Assembly: GCA_038248985.1 (NCBI GenBank)
Contig: JBBRWV010000008.1
Coordinates: 1 to 45,575 of the forward strand
Length of the DNA: 45,575 nt
Source of the DNA: JBBRWV01 sp038248985
Lineage (GTDB): Bacteria > Planctomycetota > Phycisphaerae > WQYP01
Reading direction: 5' to 3'
Made by a program: the position numbers and the translations under genes. This document shows, piece after piece, positions 10,717-18,941 of this stretch. The stretch's first letter is position 1. The number at the start of each line of letters is the position of its first letter. A model generated the notes under the pieces. The model made no database searches and was not told where the DNA came from. It worked only from the letters and a program-made list of their open reading frames with translations.

Positions 10717-12342
10717 ATGCGTATTCTTTCTCTTAGTTTCGCCGTGATCCTTCTGCTCCTCACCTTGGCTCTCCCCGCATGCAAACGCCAGGCAGAAGCC
10801 CCCGCCACCACCACGGCCGCCACTGCCACGGCACCCGCGACTGCCCCCGTCAAAATCGACCCCACCGATATTTTCTTCTCCACCGGCCAAATCCCCAATC
10901 TCCGCATTCGCCTGACTCCCAAGGAAGAACAATATCTCCGTCAGGACCCCCGCCGCTACGTCGATGCCTCCTTGATCGAAAATGATAAAACCACCTACAA
11001 AAAAGTGCAGTTGAAACTCAAAGGTGCCGTCGGCAGCTTTCGCCCCCTCGATGACCGGCCCGCTCTCTCCCTCAAACTCACCCAAAAAGATCAGCGTTTC
11101 CACGGTATGGATAAATTCCATCTCAATAATTCGATCCAGGACGATAGCTACCTGAATGAACTGCTCGCCTCGCAGATCATCCGCGAAGCCGGGTATCCCG
11201 CCACACGCGTAAGCCACGCCCGCGTCTGGATCAACGACCGCGACCTCGGTTTCTACGTCCTGAAAGAAGCCTTCGACGAGGATTTTCTCCAGCGAAATTT
11301 TTCCGACAGCAAAGGCAACCTGTACGAAGGTACCTACAACAAGGATATAGACTCGCCTCTCGAAAAAGATGTTGGCGATGACTCCGTTGATCCATCCGAC
11401 CTGAAATCTCTCCTCGCCGCCTGCCGTGAAGGCGATCCCAACAAGCGCGGCCCCCTCGTCGCCGCGCAGCTTGATGTCGACAAATTCCTCACCTTTACCG
11501 CCCTCGAATTGATGCTTTGCCACTGGGATGGCTACGCGATGAACCGCAACAACTACCGGATCTATTTCCGCGGCTCTGACCAAAAAGCCGTCTTCCTTTT
11601 GCACGGTCTGGACCAGCTTTTTCGTGATCCCAACTACGCCGTCTTCAACATCCCCCAACCGATCGTCGCCAAGGCCGTTCTCGAAACTCCGGAATGGAAC
11701 GCCCAGTATCGTCATCGCATCCGCGAGTTACTGCCGCTGTTCGCCCCCGAAAAACTGCACGCCAAAATCGACGCGGCCCACGTGCGAATTCGTCCCGTCC
11801 TCGCCACCATCAGCGAAGATCGCGCCAAGCAATTTGACGAGCGCGTCCGCGACCTCAAAAATCGCGTCGCCGAACGCCAGAAATTCATCCGCTCCCAGTC
11901 CCCCCCGGAACCTCTCGCGTTCAATAAGGATGGTTTCGCACCCATCGAAGGCTGGGAACCTCGCCCCGACGGAGATGCCAAGCTGGAAAAAAAAGAAATC
12001 GACCGCCGCCCCGCCCTCTCCATTGAAACCGGCCCGAGCAATCGCTGCATTGCTTCGTTTCGTGCCAAGGCGCGACTCGCCAAAGGCCGCTACATTCTCG
12101 AAGCCCGCGCCAAAACCAATAATGTCATCGGCATCGATGACCAACGCGGTCTCGGCGCCGGCCTCCGCATCAGCGGCGGCATACGTGAAAATAAGGTCAT
12201 CGGTACTGCCGACTGGACTTCGATCACCCACCCCTTCGATGTGACGGAAGAACTGCGCGAAGTCGAACTCATCGCCGAACTCCGCAGCACCGCCGGCAAC
12301 GCGATCTTTGACCTGGCGTCTTTCCGCGTACAAAAAAAATAA
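10717..12342 (+). CDS. CotH-kinase-family lipoprotein
   Basis: The 541-residue protein begins with a lipoprotein signal (LLLTLALPAC, Cys22) and a Thr/Ala/Pro-rich linker to about residue 45. A CotH domain follows. In spore-coat CotH this atypical kinase phosphorylates secreted proteins. Visible CotH motifs include QLKLKGAVGSF, DKFHLNNS, LNELLASQIIREAGYPA, HWDGYAMNRNNYRIYF (from about residue 269) and HGLDQLFRD (about 295), whose Asp corresponds to a metal-binding position. From about residue 395 a separate beta-sandwich follows, ending in FDLASFRVQKK, like a carbohydrate-binding module. The ATG at 10717 is preferred because the lipoprotein signal starts there. It is third in line after VTC and DUF4956, an association I recall from other phyla. 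It is predicted membrane-anchored and extracytoplasmic. Confidence 0.85.
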   Translation: MRILSLSFAVILLLLTLALPACKRQAEAPATTTAATATAPATAPVKIDPTDIFFSTGQIPNLRIRLTPKEEQYLRQDPRRYVDASLIENDKTTYKKVQLKLKGAVGSFRPLDDRPALSLKLTQKDQRFHGMDKFHLNNSIQDDSYLNELLASQIIREAGYPATRVSHARVWINDRDLGFYVLKEAFDEDFLQRNFSDSKGNLYEGTYNKDIDSPLEKDVGDDSVDPSDLKSLLAACREGDPNKRGPLVAAQLDVDKFLTFTALELMLCHWDGYAMNRNNYRIYFRGSDQKAVFLLHGLDQLFRDPNYAVFNIPQPIVAKAVLETPEWNAQYRHRIRELLPLFAPEKLHAKIDAAHVRIRPVLATISEDRAKQFDERVRDLKNRVAERQKFIRSQSPPEPLAFNKDGFAPIEGWEPRPDGDAKLEKKEIDRRPALSIETGPSNRCIASFRAKARLAKGRYILEARAKTNNVIGIDDQRGLGAGLRISGGIRENKVIGTADWTSITHPFDVTEELREVELIAELRSTAGNAIFDLASFRVQKK

Positions 12343-12369
12343 TCCCGCCCGTCACCCTCGCACCGACCG

Positions 12370-15141
12370 CTAGGGCAACGCCTTCGCCCCATACCCTCCG
12401 ATGGGAAATGCCGAACTGTTAATGAAAATATTGCTGCTCTCCGGCAGGCAATAGAAGTTCGCAATTGACGCATGGTCGTCGGGATCCCGATCGACAAAGA
12501 TGGAACTGTAAATCGGAAAATTGGTGAACGTGTTCTTCATCCAACTCTCGGCTCCCCCAATGTATGCCACCGCGCCGCTGCCCGCCCCCGCCAGTCCCGG
12601 TATCAGACTCCCTGCCGTCACAAAGAAACTGTTCCCCAGCACGTACGCCAGCGTGGAACCCGTCACATACTCCGATCCCGACGGCCGCAAATCCACTCCG
12701 TGAACGATCAGTTGCGCATGATCGTTGTTGATAAACGTGTTGAATTGCACCACGAACAAGGGCCCGCCGCCCAGAAAAATTCCAAATTCAGCGTTGTCCT
12801 GGAACAGTGAATTGCTGATCGTGCCCCGTAAATGGGTCCCCGTGAGATCCACTTCCAACCCATTGAATGCCTTGCTGAGATTGCCCTTCACGCCATTGTT
12901 GATGAATTTGCACGACTCAATCACAAACGAAAAAAGCTGCGCGATGATCGCTCCGTTGGCGTTCGGATGATTCTGAAATGTGTTGTCCAGCAGCAGCATG
13001 TCGCCGCCGCCATCGGCCACAAAACCATGCTCCAGATTGTCCGTAACCATCAGCCCCCGGAAATTGCATACGTTGTTCATCCCTATCAAAACAATGCCCC
13101 GACCCCATTGCTGTTGGTGCGTCGTGCTCGTCCCATTGTTCGCCACCCGCACGTTGGCCATCCGCAAAATCGTCCTCCCCTGGCTCATCATCCCCGCCGA
13201 AGTTTGGCTCGCATTGAGCTGCGAATCACGCAAATACAACAGGCCAAATCCACCCGTCGGCGCCGCCGTTACCACATTGTCCCGGTAACTCCCCACCGCC
13301 AGGATCCCCCGGCCGAATACCGTCGACCCGTATACGACCAGCCCTCCGCCAAATAGCGGGTTCGTATCCACGCTCAACGTCGTGAAATTCTCCAGGAATA
13401 TGTTCGCTGAAGCCTCCACGTAAATCCCGCTGCCCGCCGTCGCACGCACCGTCGTCCCGTATCGATTGGCACTCACCAGCGTCAGGTTGCTCCGCGCCGT
13501 GATCACCACCGACTCGTTATACGTTCCCGGCGCCACGCGGATAAACGCCCCATTCGCCGCGTTCAGCACCGCCGTGTAAATCGATCCATAAGGCTTGGCT
13601 TCCGTGCCATCGCCGTTCACCGCGCCCGCCCGCACAAATTTCGAATTGGCCGTCTCAAAATGCCCCGCCATCGGTATCAAACCCGCACTGCCAAAATGAT
13701 AAATCAGCGAAGGAAACGCCGTGTGCGTTAAGTCTATGATCCACGCCCCATTGCGGAAAATCCCCATGTCGTCCTTGCCGTCATAATTGAAATCAAACGC
13801 GAATGGTTTATCGCCCGAAGCCCCGCCAAAACTGTAATACGTGTCCACCGTGTTGTTAAAATCAAAATCCACGTGCCACAACCCATTCCGGTACACCGCC
13901 CGATCCAGAATGTCGTCCCCGTTAAAATCCGCCGCGATTGGCACATCGCCCACGGTGCCATACGACGACGTCATATCCGCCGTGCCATTGCGATCCAAAT
14001 CAATCAGCCAAACGCCCCCGCGATAAATCATCAAATCCGCGAAACCATCGTGGTTCACATCCCCGGCCACCGCAATGTCGCCCGCCAGACCAAATAAAAC
14101 TGTCGAATCCGACACGCCATCATGCGTCGTGTCGATATACCACACCCCGTTGCGCAACACCGCCGTGTCCGTCACCGTGTTCCCGTCAAAATCCGCCGCC
14201 ACAATCTGATCCCCCGGCAGTCCCACGGTCCGTACGCTCGTCACCGCACCCGTCTGCGACGGATCCAGCGACAACACCCCCGTCGTTGGGTCGTACAATG
14301 CCAACCCCGTTCGCCGCGTGTGCGCCACCGCCGCCGTGCTGTAATTTCCCATCACCGGCACATCCCCCGCCCCGCCAAATGGAAAGCTGTAATCAGTGCT
14401 GCCCGTGCGGCTCACATTGATCAAAATGTTTCCATTCCGCGCAATGCCAAAATCCGTAAACTGATCGTTGTTGAAATCCATCGCAAACGGAATATCCCCT
14501 GCCTGCCCGCCAAAGCTAAACACCGAGGTCAACACGCCCGTGAATGCCGAATCCGCATACCACGTCCCTGTCGACGGACGATACACCGCCCGATCCAAAC
14601 GCCCATCCGCATTGAAATCCCCGATCACCGGCAAATCGGTGGCCAGACCATAATCGTACGCCTGGTTCGCCACCCCATCGCGATTCGTACTCACCAGCCA
14701 ACGGCCCGCCCGATATAAAATCAAATCCCCATACCCATCGCTGTCCACATCGCCAATTAGCGCAATATCCCCCGCCTGCCCAAAGTTGTACTGCACATCA
14801 AAGCCCCCATCATGATTCAGGTCCAGCAGCCATTGCCCGTTCCGAAACACCCCCACATCCGTCAGCCCATCCCCATTCATATCCCCGTGGATCACCTTGT
14901 CTCCCGCCTGACCGATCGACAGCGTCTGGTCCGCCGTCCCATCGCGATTCGTATCCGCATAAAACATCGCCGTGCTCGGCCGATACACCGCGAAACCCAG
15001 GCTCAAATGAAGCGGATCAGTCGTATAGGGATTCAATGCCGTCAGCAAGACCCGCGATTCCAGCATCTCCAGCCCAATCTGCCGTGCCACGCGCGAAAAA
15101 TGTCGGCGCCGCAGCCCCCTGCGTTGTCCATTTCGTGTCAT
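12370..15141 (-). CDS. LEPR-XLL-type exoprotein with VCBS/FG-GAP-like repeats and a parallel beta-helix
   Basis: The 923-residue predicted secreted protein begins with a basic segment (RRGLRRRHFSR) and then LEMLESRVLLTA, a close match to the planctomycete LEPR-XLL N-terminal motif. Residues about 45-490 form some eleven or more repeats of roughly 43 residues. Each contains a DxNxDGxxD-like calcium loop (for example DMNGDGLTD, DVNHDGFAD, DFNADGRLD) and a V(Y/F)RNGxWxxD strand, as in VCBS/FG-GAP propellers. From about residue 500 it becomes a right-handed parallel beta-helix, with AVNGDGTEAKPYGS, VAPGTYNESVVI and Asn-ladder segments such as FNTFINNDH. The ATG at 15141 has AAAGGA eight bases upstream; a longer frame to 15237 lacks such support. 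No C-terminal sorting domain is visible. The likely location is the cell surface or medium, with adhesion or polysaccharide-lyase-type roles possible. Confidence 0.85.
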   Translation of the reverse strand: MTRNGQRRGLRRRHFSRVARQIGLEMLESRVLLTALNPYTTDPLHLSLGFAVYRPSTAMFYADTNRDGTADQTLSIGQAGDKVIHGDMNGDGLTDVGVFRNGQWLLDLNHDGGFDVQYNFGQAGDIALIGDVDSDGYGDLILYRAGRWLVSTNRDGVANQAYDYGLATDLPVIGDFNADGRLDRAVYRPSTGTWYADSAFTGVLTSVFSFGGQAGDIPFAMDFNNDQFTDFGIARNGNILINVSRTGSTDYSFPFGGAGDVPVMGNYSTAAVAHTRRTGLALYDPTTGVLSLDPSQTGAVTSVRTVGLPGDQIVAADFDGNTVTDTAVLRNGVWYIDTTHDGVSDSTVLFGLAGDIAVAGDVNHDGFADLMIYRGGVWLIDLDRNGTADMTSSYGTVGDVPIAADFNGDDILDRAVYRNGLWHVDFDFNNTVDTYYSFGGASGDKPFAFDFNYDGKDDMGIFRNGAWIIDLTHTAFPSLIYHFGSAGLIPMAGHFETANSKFVRAGAVNGDGTEAKPYGSIYTAVLNAANGAFIRVAPGTYNESVVITARSNLTLVSANRYGTTVRATAGSGIYVEASANIFLENFTTLSVDTNPLFGGGLVVYGSTVFGRGILAVGSYRDNVVTAAPTGGFGLLYLRDSQLNASQTSAGMMSQGRTILRMANVRVANNGTSTTHQQQWGRGIVLIGMNNVCNFRGLMVTDNLEHGFVADGGGDMLLLDNTFQNHPNANGAIIAQLFSFVIESCKFINNGVKGNLSKAFNGLEVDLTGTHLRGTISNSLFQDNAEFGIFLGGGPLFVVQFNTFINNDHAQLIVHGVDLRPSGSEYVTGSTLAYVLGNSFFVTAGSLIPGLAGAGSGAVAYIGGAESWMKNTFTNFPIYSSIFVDRDPDDHASIANFYCLPESSNIFINSSAFPIGGYGAKALP

Positions 15142-15394
15142 CAACAGTATCCTTTGATAAATCTGGAGCGGTGCCTCAATTGGCCGCTTCAAAGTGAAGC
15201 AACCATCCTTACTGATCACGGCCACCACCGTAATCACGTGAACACTACGATACGTCTCACGTTGCGGAAGCTATTCAATTGCCGATAAAAGCCCCCATGA
15301 TCATACCCCATCTGCATATTCCTCCACCACACTAAAAAACTCCTCCCGGTAGGGATACAGCAGCCTGCTCCGTCACACGCCCATCCATGATCAT
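15142..15394. other. Divergent spacer upstream of the exoprotein and nuoC
   Basis: This is the exoprotein side of the 390-base spacer between the exoprotein (minus) and nuoC (plus). The AAAGGA Shine-Dalgarno of the exoprotein lies at its left edge. Apart from that, and the promoter described next to it, I see no gene, repeat or RNA motif. Confidence 0.4.
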
Positions 15395-15423
15395 TTTCCA
15401 CCTTGCTTCCCCTTCGGTATAAT
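15395..15423 (+). promoter_or_regulatory. Predicted sigma-70-type promoter for nuoC-tsaE
   Basis: A perfect TATAAT lies at 15418-15423, with TTTCCA (four of six matches to TTGACA) at 15395-15400 and exactly 17 bases between them. Transcription would start near 15430, giving a leader of about 100 bases before nuoC. It is the best-formed promoter I noticed in the window. Confidence 0.5.
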
Positions 15424-15531
15424 CCCCCTCGTCTCGTAAGCAACCTCTCACCATAGTGTGCTTCTACTCTTCGCATTCAGCCGGTTCGCGGAGAAGAATC
15501 GCCCTATGGAGATTACTGATAAAGGATGACC

Positions 15532-16065
15532 ATGCCCCTCAATCACCCCGCTATCGCCAAACTCAAGGCCCAGTTCCCCGCCATCAAGTTCCGCGGCAGC
15601 GAATTCAAAGGCGCTACCCAGATCATCATCCCCGTCGCCCATTTCTTCGCCGTCGTCACCTTCCTCAAGGCCGATCCCGCACTCAACTACAACATGCTCT
15701 CCGACGTCACCGCCGTCGATTACCTCAACTACCCCGGCACCACCAAGGACGGCCGCTTCGGCCTCGTCTACGTCCTCAACTCCATTAACATGGCCGGCGG
15801 CGACGGCGCCCCGCGACTCATCCTCCGCGTCTTCCTCGATGAATCCCCAATCGAAGTCGACTCCCTCGTCCCCCTCTATGCCGGTGCCGAGTGGCTCGAA
15901 CGCGAAGTCTTTGACATGTTCGGCATCAAGTTCGTCCATCACCCCGACCTCCGCCGCATCCTCACCTGGGACACCTTCGGCGCCCACCCCCTCCGCAAAG
16001 ATTACCCCGTCACCGGCCGCGGCGAACGCGAAAATTACCCCATCCTCACCCGTGACTCCGCCTGA
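15532..16065 (+). CDS. nuoC: NADH-quinone oxidoreductase subunit C
   Basis: NuoC is the 30-kDa peripheral-arm subunit of respiratory complex I. In this 177-residue protein the family signature is clear: the segment from GAEWLEREVFDMFGIKF to HHPDLRRIL, then LRKDYPVTGRGE. The N-terminal half (LSDVTAVDYLNYPG) also fits. ATG 15532 is preferred over 15526 because AAAGGA at 15521-15526 gives it a five-base spacing, whereas 15526 would start inside the ribosome-binding site. It stands apart from other nuo genes within this window, and tsaE follows 31 bases downstream. A perfect -10 box lies about 110 bases upstream. Confidence 0.92.
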   Translation: MPLNHPAIAKLKAQFPAIKFRGSEFKGATQIIIPVAHFFAVVTFLKADPALNYNMLSDVTAVDYLNYPGTTKDGRFGLVYVLNSINMAGGDGAPRLILRVFLDESPIEVDSLVPLYAGAEWLEREVFDMFGIKFVHHPDLRRILTWDTFGAHPLRKDYPVTGRGERENYPILTRDSA

Positions 16066-16096
16066 TCAGACCGGTGATCTTTCGCGGGAATCCCTC

Positions 16097-16582
16097 ATGC
16101 AAATCCTGACCACCAGCGTCGACCAAACCCTCCGCCTCGGTTCACTCCTCGGACGCCTCGCTCCCCCTCGCACTCTCCTCGCCCTCCGCGGACACCTCGG
16201 CGCAGGCAAAACCCACCTCGCCCGCGGCATCGCTCTCGGTGCCGCCATTGATGACCCCGACCTCGTCAGCTCTCCCACCTATGTCCTCCTCAACATCTAC
16301 CCCGGCCCCAAACCCGTCTACCATCTCGATGCCTATCGCATCGCCTCCCCCGAAGATTTCGCCGCCGTCGGCTTCGATGACCTCCTCCATTCCGACGGCC
16401 TCATCGTCATCGAATGGCCCGAGCGCATCACCGACCTCCTCCCTCCGGACCATCTCCAAATCACTCTGCAATCCCAGGACAACCCCAACCATCGCACCCT
16501 CACCTTCCACCCCACCGGCCCCATCTCCCAATCACTCACCCACCAACTCCTCGCCCAATGGCAAAAAGAATTCCGAGTTTAA
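16097..16582 (+). CDS. tsaE: tRNA threonylcarbamoyladenosine biosynthesis ATPase TsaE
   Basis: TsaE is the P-loop partner of the TsaB-TsaD complex that installs t6A at position 37 of ANN-decoding tRNAs. The 161-residue protein has Walker A GHLGAGKTH (about 35-43), SSPTYVLLNIYPG, the conserved HLDAYRI and the Walker B-like VIEWPERI. ATG 16097 gives standard length. A GTG at 16052 in frame, overlapping nuoC by 14 bases, is an alternative. It is likely co-transcribed with nuoC from the promoter at 15.4 kb. An array of small hairpins follows the stop. Confidence 0.93.
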   Translation: MQILTTSVDQTLRLGSLLGRLAPPRTLLALRGHLGAGKTHLARGIALGAAIDDPDLVSSPTYVLLNIYPGPKPVYHLDAYRIASPEDFAAVGFDDLLHSDGLIVIEWPERITDLLPPDHLQITLQSQDNPNHRTLTFHPTGPISQSLTHQLLAQWQKEFRV

Positions 16583-16595
16583 CGCGTTTAACACC

Positions 16596-16726
16596 GTCGC
16601 ATCGCGACGTTCCCGTTGAACGCTGTCGCAACACGACGGTCAGTAGGTCCGAAGGACCGCCAGGTAGTAGCCACGGGCGGAAGCCCGTGGTATCCCACCC
16701 CCCAACCCCCCGAGCCCCGAAGGGGC
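16596..16726. repeat. Cluster of five micro-hairpins (REP-like), nuoC-tsaE / oxidoreductase spacer
   Basis: Within 131 bases lie five short, mostly perfect stem-loops: GTCGC-ATC-GCGAC (16596-16608); GTCG/CGAC (16625-16637); GGTCC-GAA-GGACC (16646-16658); CCACGGGC-GGAA-GCCCGTGG (16671-16690); and GCCCC-GAA-GGGGC (16714-16726). Three share a GAA-type loop. The fourth, with flanking GTAG, resembles short palindromes I recall as common between genes in planctomycete and verrucomicrobial genomes. They may terminate tsaE transcripts, protect mRNA ends or be REP-type elements. The rest of the spacer to 17017 is C-rich and shows nothing else except the AGGAG of the next gene. Confidence 0.6.
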
Positions 16727-17017
16727 GCCACTTTTCTCCGTTTCCCCCCTCACAATAGCGCGCACCACAGCACCCCCATCTCCCTTCTCGCCGCCCCTAG
16801 TCCCTTTGGCCCTGTGAAACTCGAGACCTAGCGCCATCATCTCCCACTCCTTGAAAACCAAATACCCCCCCCTCACTTGCTTCTCCCCCTCTGCGCCCTC
16901 ACCTCTCGTCGGGCGCAATATCGCTCCTCCTGTTTCCGAATGCGCGGTTTTTTCGTATATTCCCGTCTTTGGCACCTCAACTAGTTCCATTTCTAAAAAC
17001 CAATAGGAGCAGCGCTC

Positions 17018-18133
17018 ATGACCACCGCCGGCACCAACAACCTCTGGGGCGATGCCCCCAAGTCCACCTCCACTGAAAAACCGCAGCTCCGCGTCGCACT
17101 TATCGGTTGTGGCGGCATCACCCAAATCCATATCGACGGCTGGAAACGTCTCTACCCCACCGCCCAGGTCGTGGCCTGTGCCGACCTTCTCGAAGCCCGC
17201 CGCAACGAACGCGGCGACCTCGTCCAACTCCCCCGCGAAGCCCGCTTCAACACACTCAAGGAAATCCTCCAATCCGGCATCCCCATCGACGCCGTCGATA
17301 TCTGTACCTCCAACGCCGGCCATGCCCCCAACGCCATCGAGGCTCTCAACGCCGGCCTCCACGTTCTCTGCGAAAAACCCCTTACCACCAAACCCCAACT
17401 CGTCCGCAAAATGATCGCCGCACGCGATAAAGCTAAAAATAAAATCCTCATGACCGCCCAGCACATGCGCTTCGAAAACCGCAGCATGGCACTCAAGGAA
17501 TATCTCAAATCCGGCGTCCTCGGCGAGGTCTACTATGCCCGCGCCCAGTTCCTCCGCCGCCGCTTCCCTCCCACCCGCATCGGCTTCATCGATAAAAATA
17601 TCTCCGGCGGCGGTCCCGGTATCGACATCGGTGTCCACATCGTCGACCTCGCCCTCCACCTCATGAATTACCCCGAACCCGTCTCCGTCTCCGCCGTCGC
17701 ACTCCAAAAACTCGCCAAACGCAAAGACATCCGCGGCTGGTGGGGCGAGTGGGACCGCGAAAAATTCACCGTCGAAGACTTCGCCGCTGGTTTCATTCGC
17801 TTCAAAAATGGCGCCGCCCTCACCCTCGAATGCTCCTGGCTCACCAACATCAAAGAGCCGGAACTCACCAAAATCACCATCATGGGTACCGACGCCGGTG
17901 CCGAGTGGCCCGAACTCACCATCCACGGGGAAACCGCCGGTTCCCTCACCGACACCACCCTCAAATACCTGGATGACGGCGTCGGCGGACACGCCAAAGA
18001 AATCGCCGCCTTCGCTGACGCTATTCTCACTAAAAAACCCTCCCCCGTCCCCGCCGAGCAATCCCTCAATGTCGTCCGCATCCTCGACGGCCTCTACCGC
18101 TCACAGGCCGCCGGCAAGGAAGTCACGGTGTAG
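17018..18133 (+). CDS. Gfo/Idh/MocA-family oxidoreductase
   Basis: The 371-residue NAD(P)-dependent enzyme has an N-terminal Rossmann domain with VALIGCGGITQIHIDGW (about 26-42) and the catalytic-loop motif HVLCEKPL (about 121-128). The C-terminal alpha/beta domain contains GGGPGIDIGVHIVDLALHLM, with the His-Asp pair typical of the family. Such enzymes oxidise or reduce sugars, inositols or amino-sugar derivatives; the substrate is not predictable here. AGGAG at 17005-17009 is eight bases before the ATG. No signal peptide is evident, so it is probably cytosolic, unlike many twin-arginine-exported planctomycete relatives. It converges on the sigma factor gene seven bases downstream. Confidence 0.92.
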   Translation: MTTAGTNNLWGDAPKSTSTEKPQLRVALIGCGGITQIHIDGWKRLYPTAQVVACADLLEARRNERGDLVQLPREARFNTLKEILQSGIPIDAVDICTSNAGHAPNAIEALNAGLHVLCEKPLTTKPQLVRKMIAARDKAKNKILMTAQHMRFENRSMALKEYLKSGVLGEVYYARAQFLRRRFPPTRIGFIDKNISGGGPGIDIGVHIVDLALHLMNYPEPVSVSAVALQKLAKRKDIRGWWGEWDREKFTVEDFAAGFIRFKNGAALTLECSWLTNIKEPELTKITIMGTDAGAEWPELTIHGETAGSLTDTTLKYLDDGVGGHAKEIAAFADAILTKKPSPVPAEQSLNVVRILDGLYRSQAAGKEVTV

Positions 18134-18140
18134 GTTTCCC

Positions 18141-18941
18141 TTAATCAACGCTCGCTTCAACCAGCCGCGCTTTGCGCTCCCGCAGTCGTTCAATGATAAC
18201 CTGGTGCAGTTGGCTCACCCGTGACTCGCACAGGTTCAAAACTTCGCCAATTTCCCGGAAGCTGAGATTCTCGTAGTAGTACAGCACCACCAGTTTCCGC
18301 TCCGTTTCCGACAGCCCCCGGTGCAGTACTTCCCGCAGATCCTGCCGCAGCAGCTTCTTGAACGGATCCTCCGCCTTCGCATCGGCCACACAGTCCAGCG
18401 GCGAAGCCCCATCGTCCGAGTCCTCCGTGCTGAATCGCACGCGGTGGAGAATGGAACTCAACATTTCCTTCTGCGTGCTCGCCAACTCCTCCCCGGAGAT
18501 ATCCATCGCCGAGCAAAGCTCCGCGTCCGACGCCGCCGTGCCATGCGACATTTCATATTGAATAGTCGCCTCGCGCAACCGATCCATCCGCTTTCGCAGC
18601 ATACGCGGCGCCCAGTCGAGTGATCGCAGGTAATCCAGGATCGACCCCCGCACCCGCTGTGTGCAATACGTCTCAAACTTGATGCACCGGTTCGGCTCAA
18701 ACGACGCGATCGCATCCCGCAACCCCAGCACGCCTGCCTGCACCAGGTCATCGTGCTCCACGTCCACCGGCGTACGATTCGCCAAATTCCGCGCAATGGC
18801 CTTCACCACCGGCAGGTAATGCACCATCAATTTATTCCGCACGCGGTCTTCGCGGGTCAGTACGTAAAGGTTCCAAAGCGTCATCGTATCGATGACGGCT
18901 CCGGGTTGGGGCCTGTTTTCCGATTCCATACGATTTGTCAT
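18141..18941 (-). CDS. RNA polymerase sigma factor, FliA/WhiG (sigma-28) family
   Basis: This 266-residue group 3 sigma factor has region 2 at about 36-110, including the strongly conserved HDDLVQAGVLGLRDAIASF and KFETYCTQRVRGSILDYLRS, with DWAPR at the region 2/3 boundary. Region 3 covers about 115-165. Region 4 (about 205-260) carries LSETERKLVVLYYYENLS and a FREIGEVLNLCESRVSQLH helix-turn-helix. Members direct flagellar, chemotaxis or developmental regulons. No flagellar gene or anti-sigma gene is adjacent, so the regulon is open. GGAAG about eight bases before the ATG at 18941 supports the start; Met5 is an alternative. Confidence 0.9.
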   Translation of the reverse strand: MTNRMESENRPQPGAVIDTMTLWNLYVLTREDRVRNKLMVHYLPVVKAIARNLANRTPVDVEHDDLVQAGVLGLRDAIASFEPNRCIKFETYCTQRVRGSILDYLRSLDWAPRMLRKRMDRLREATIQYEMSHGTAASDAELCSAMDISGEELASTQKEMLSSILHRVRFSTEDSDDGASPLDCVADAKAEDPFKKLLRQDLREVLHRGLSETERKLVVLYYYENLSFREIGEVLNLCESRVSQLHQVIIERLRERKARLVEASVD

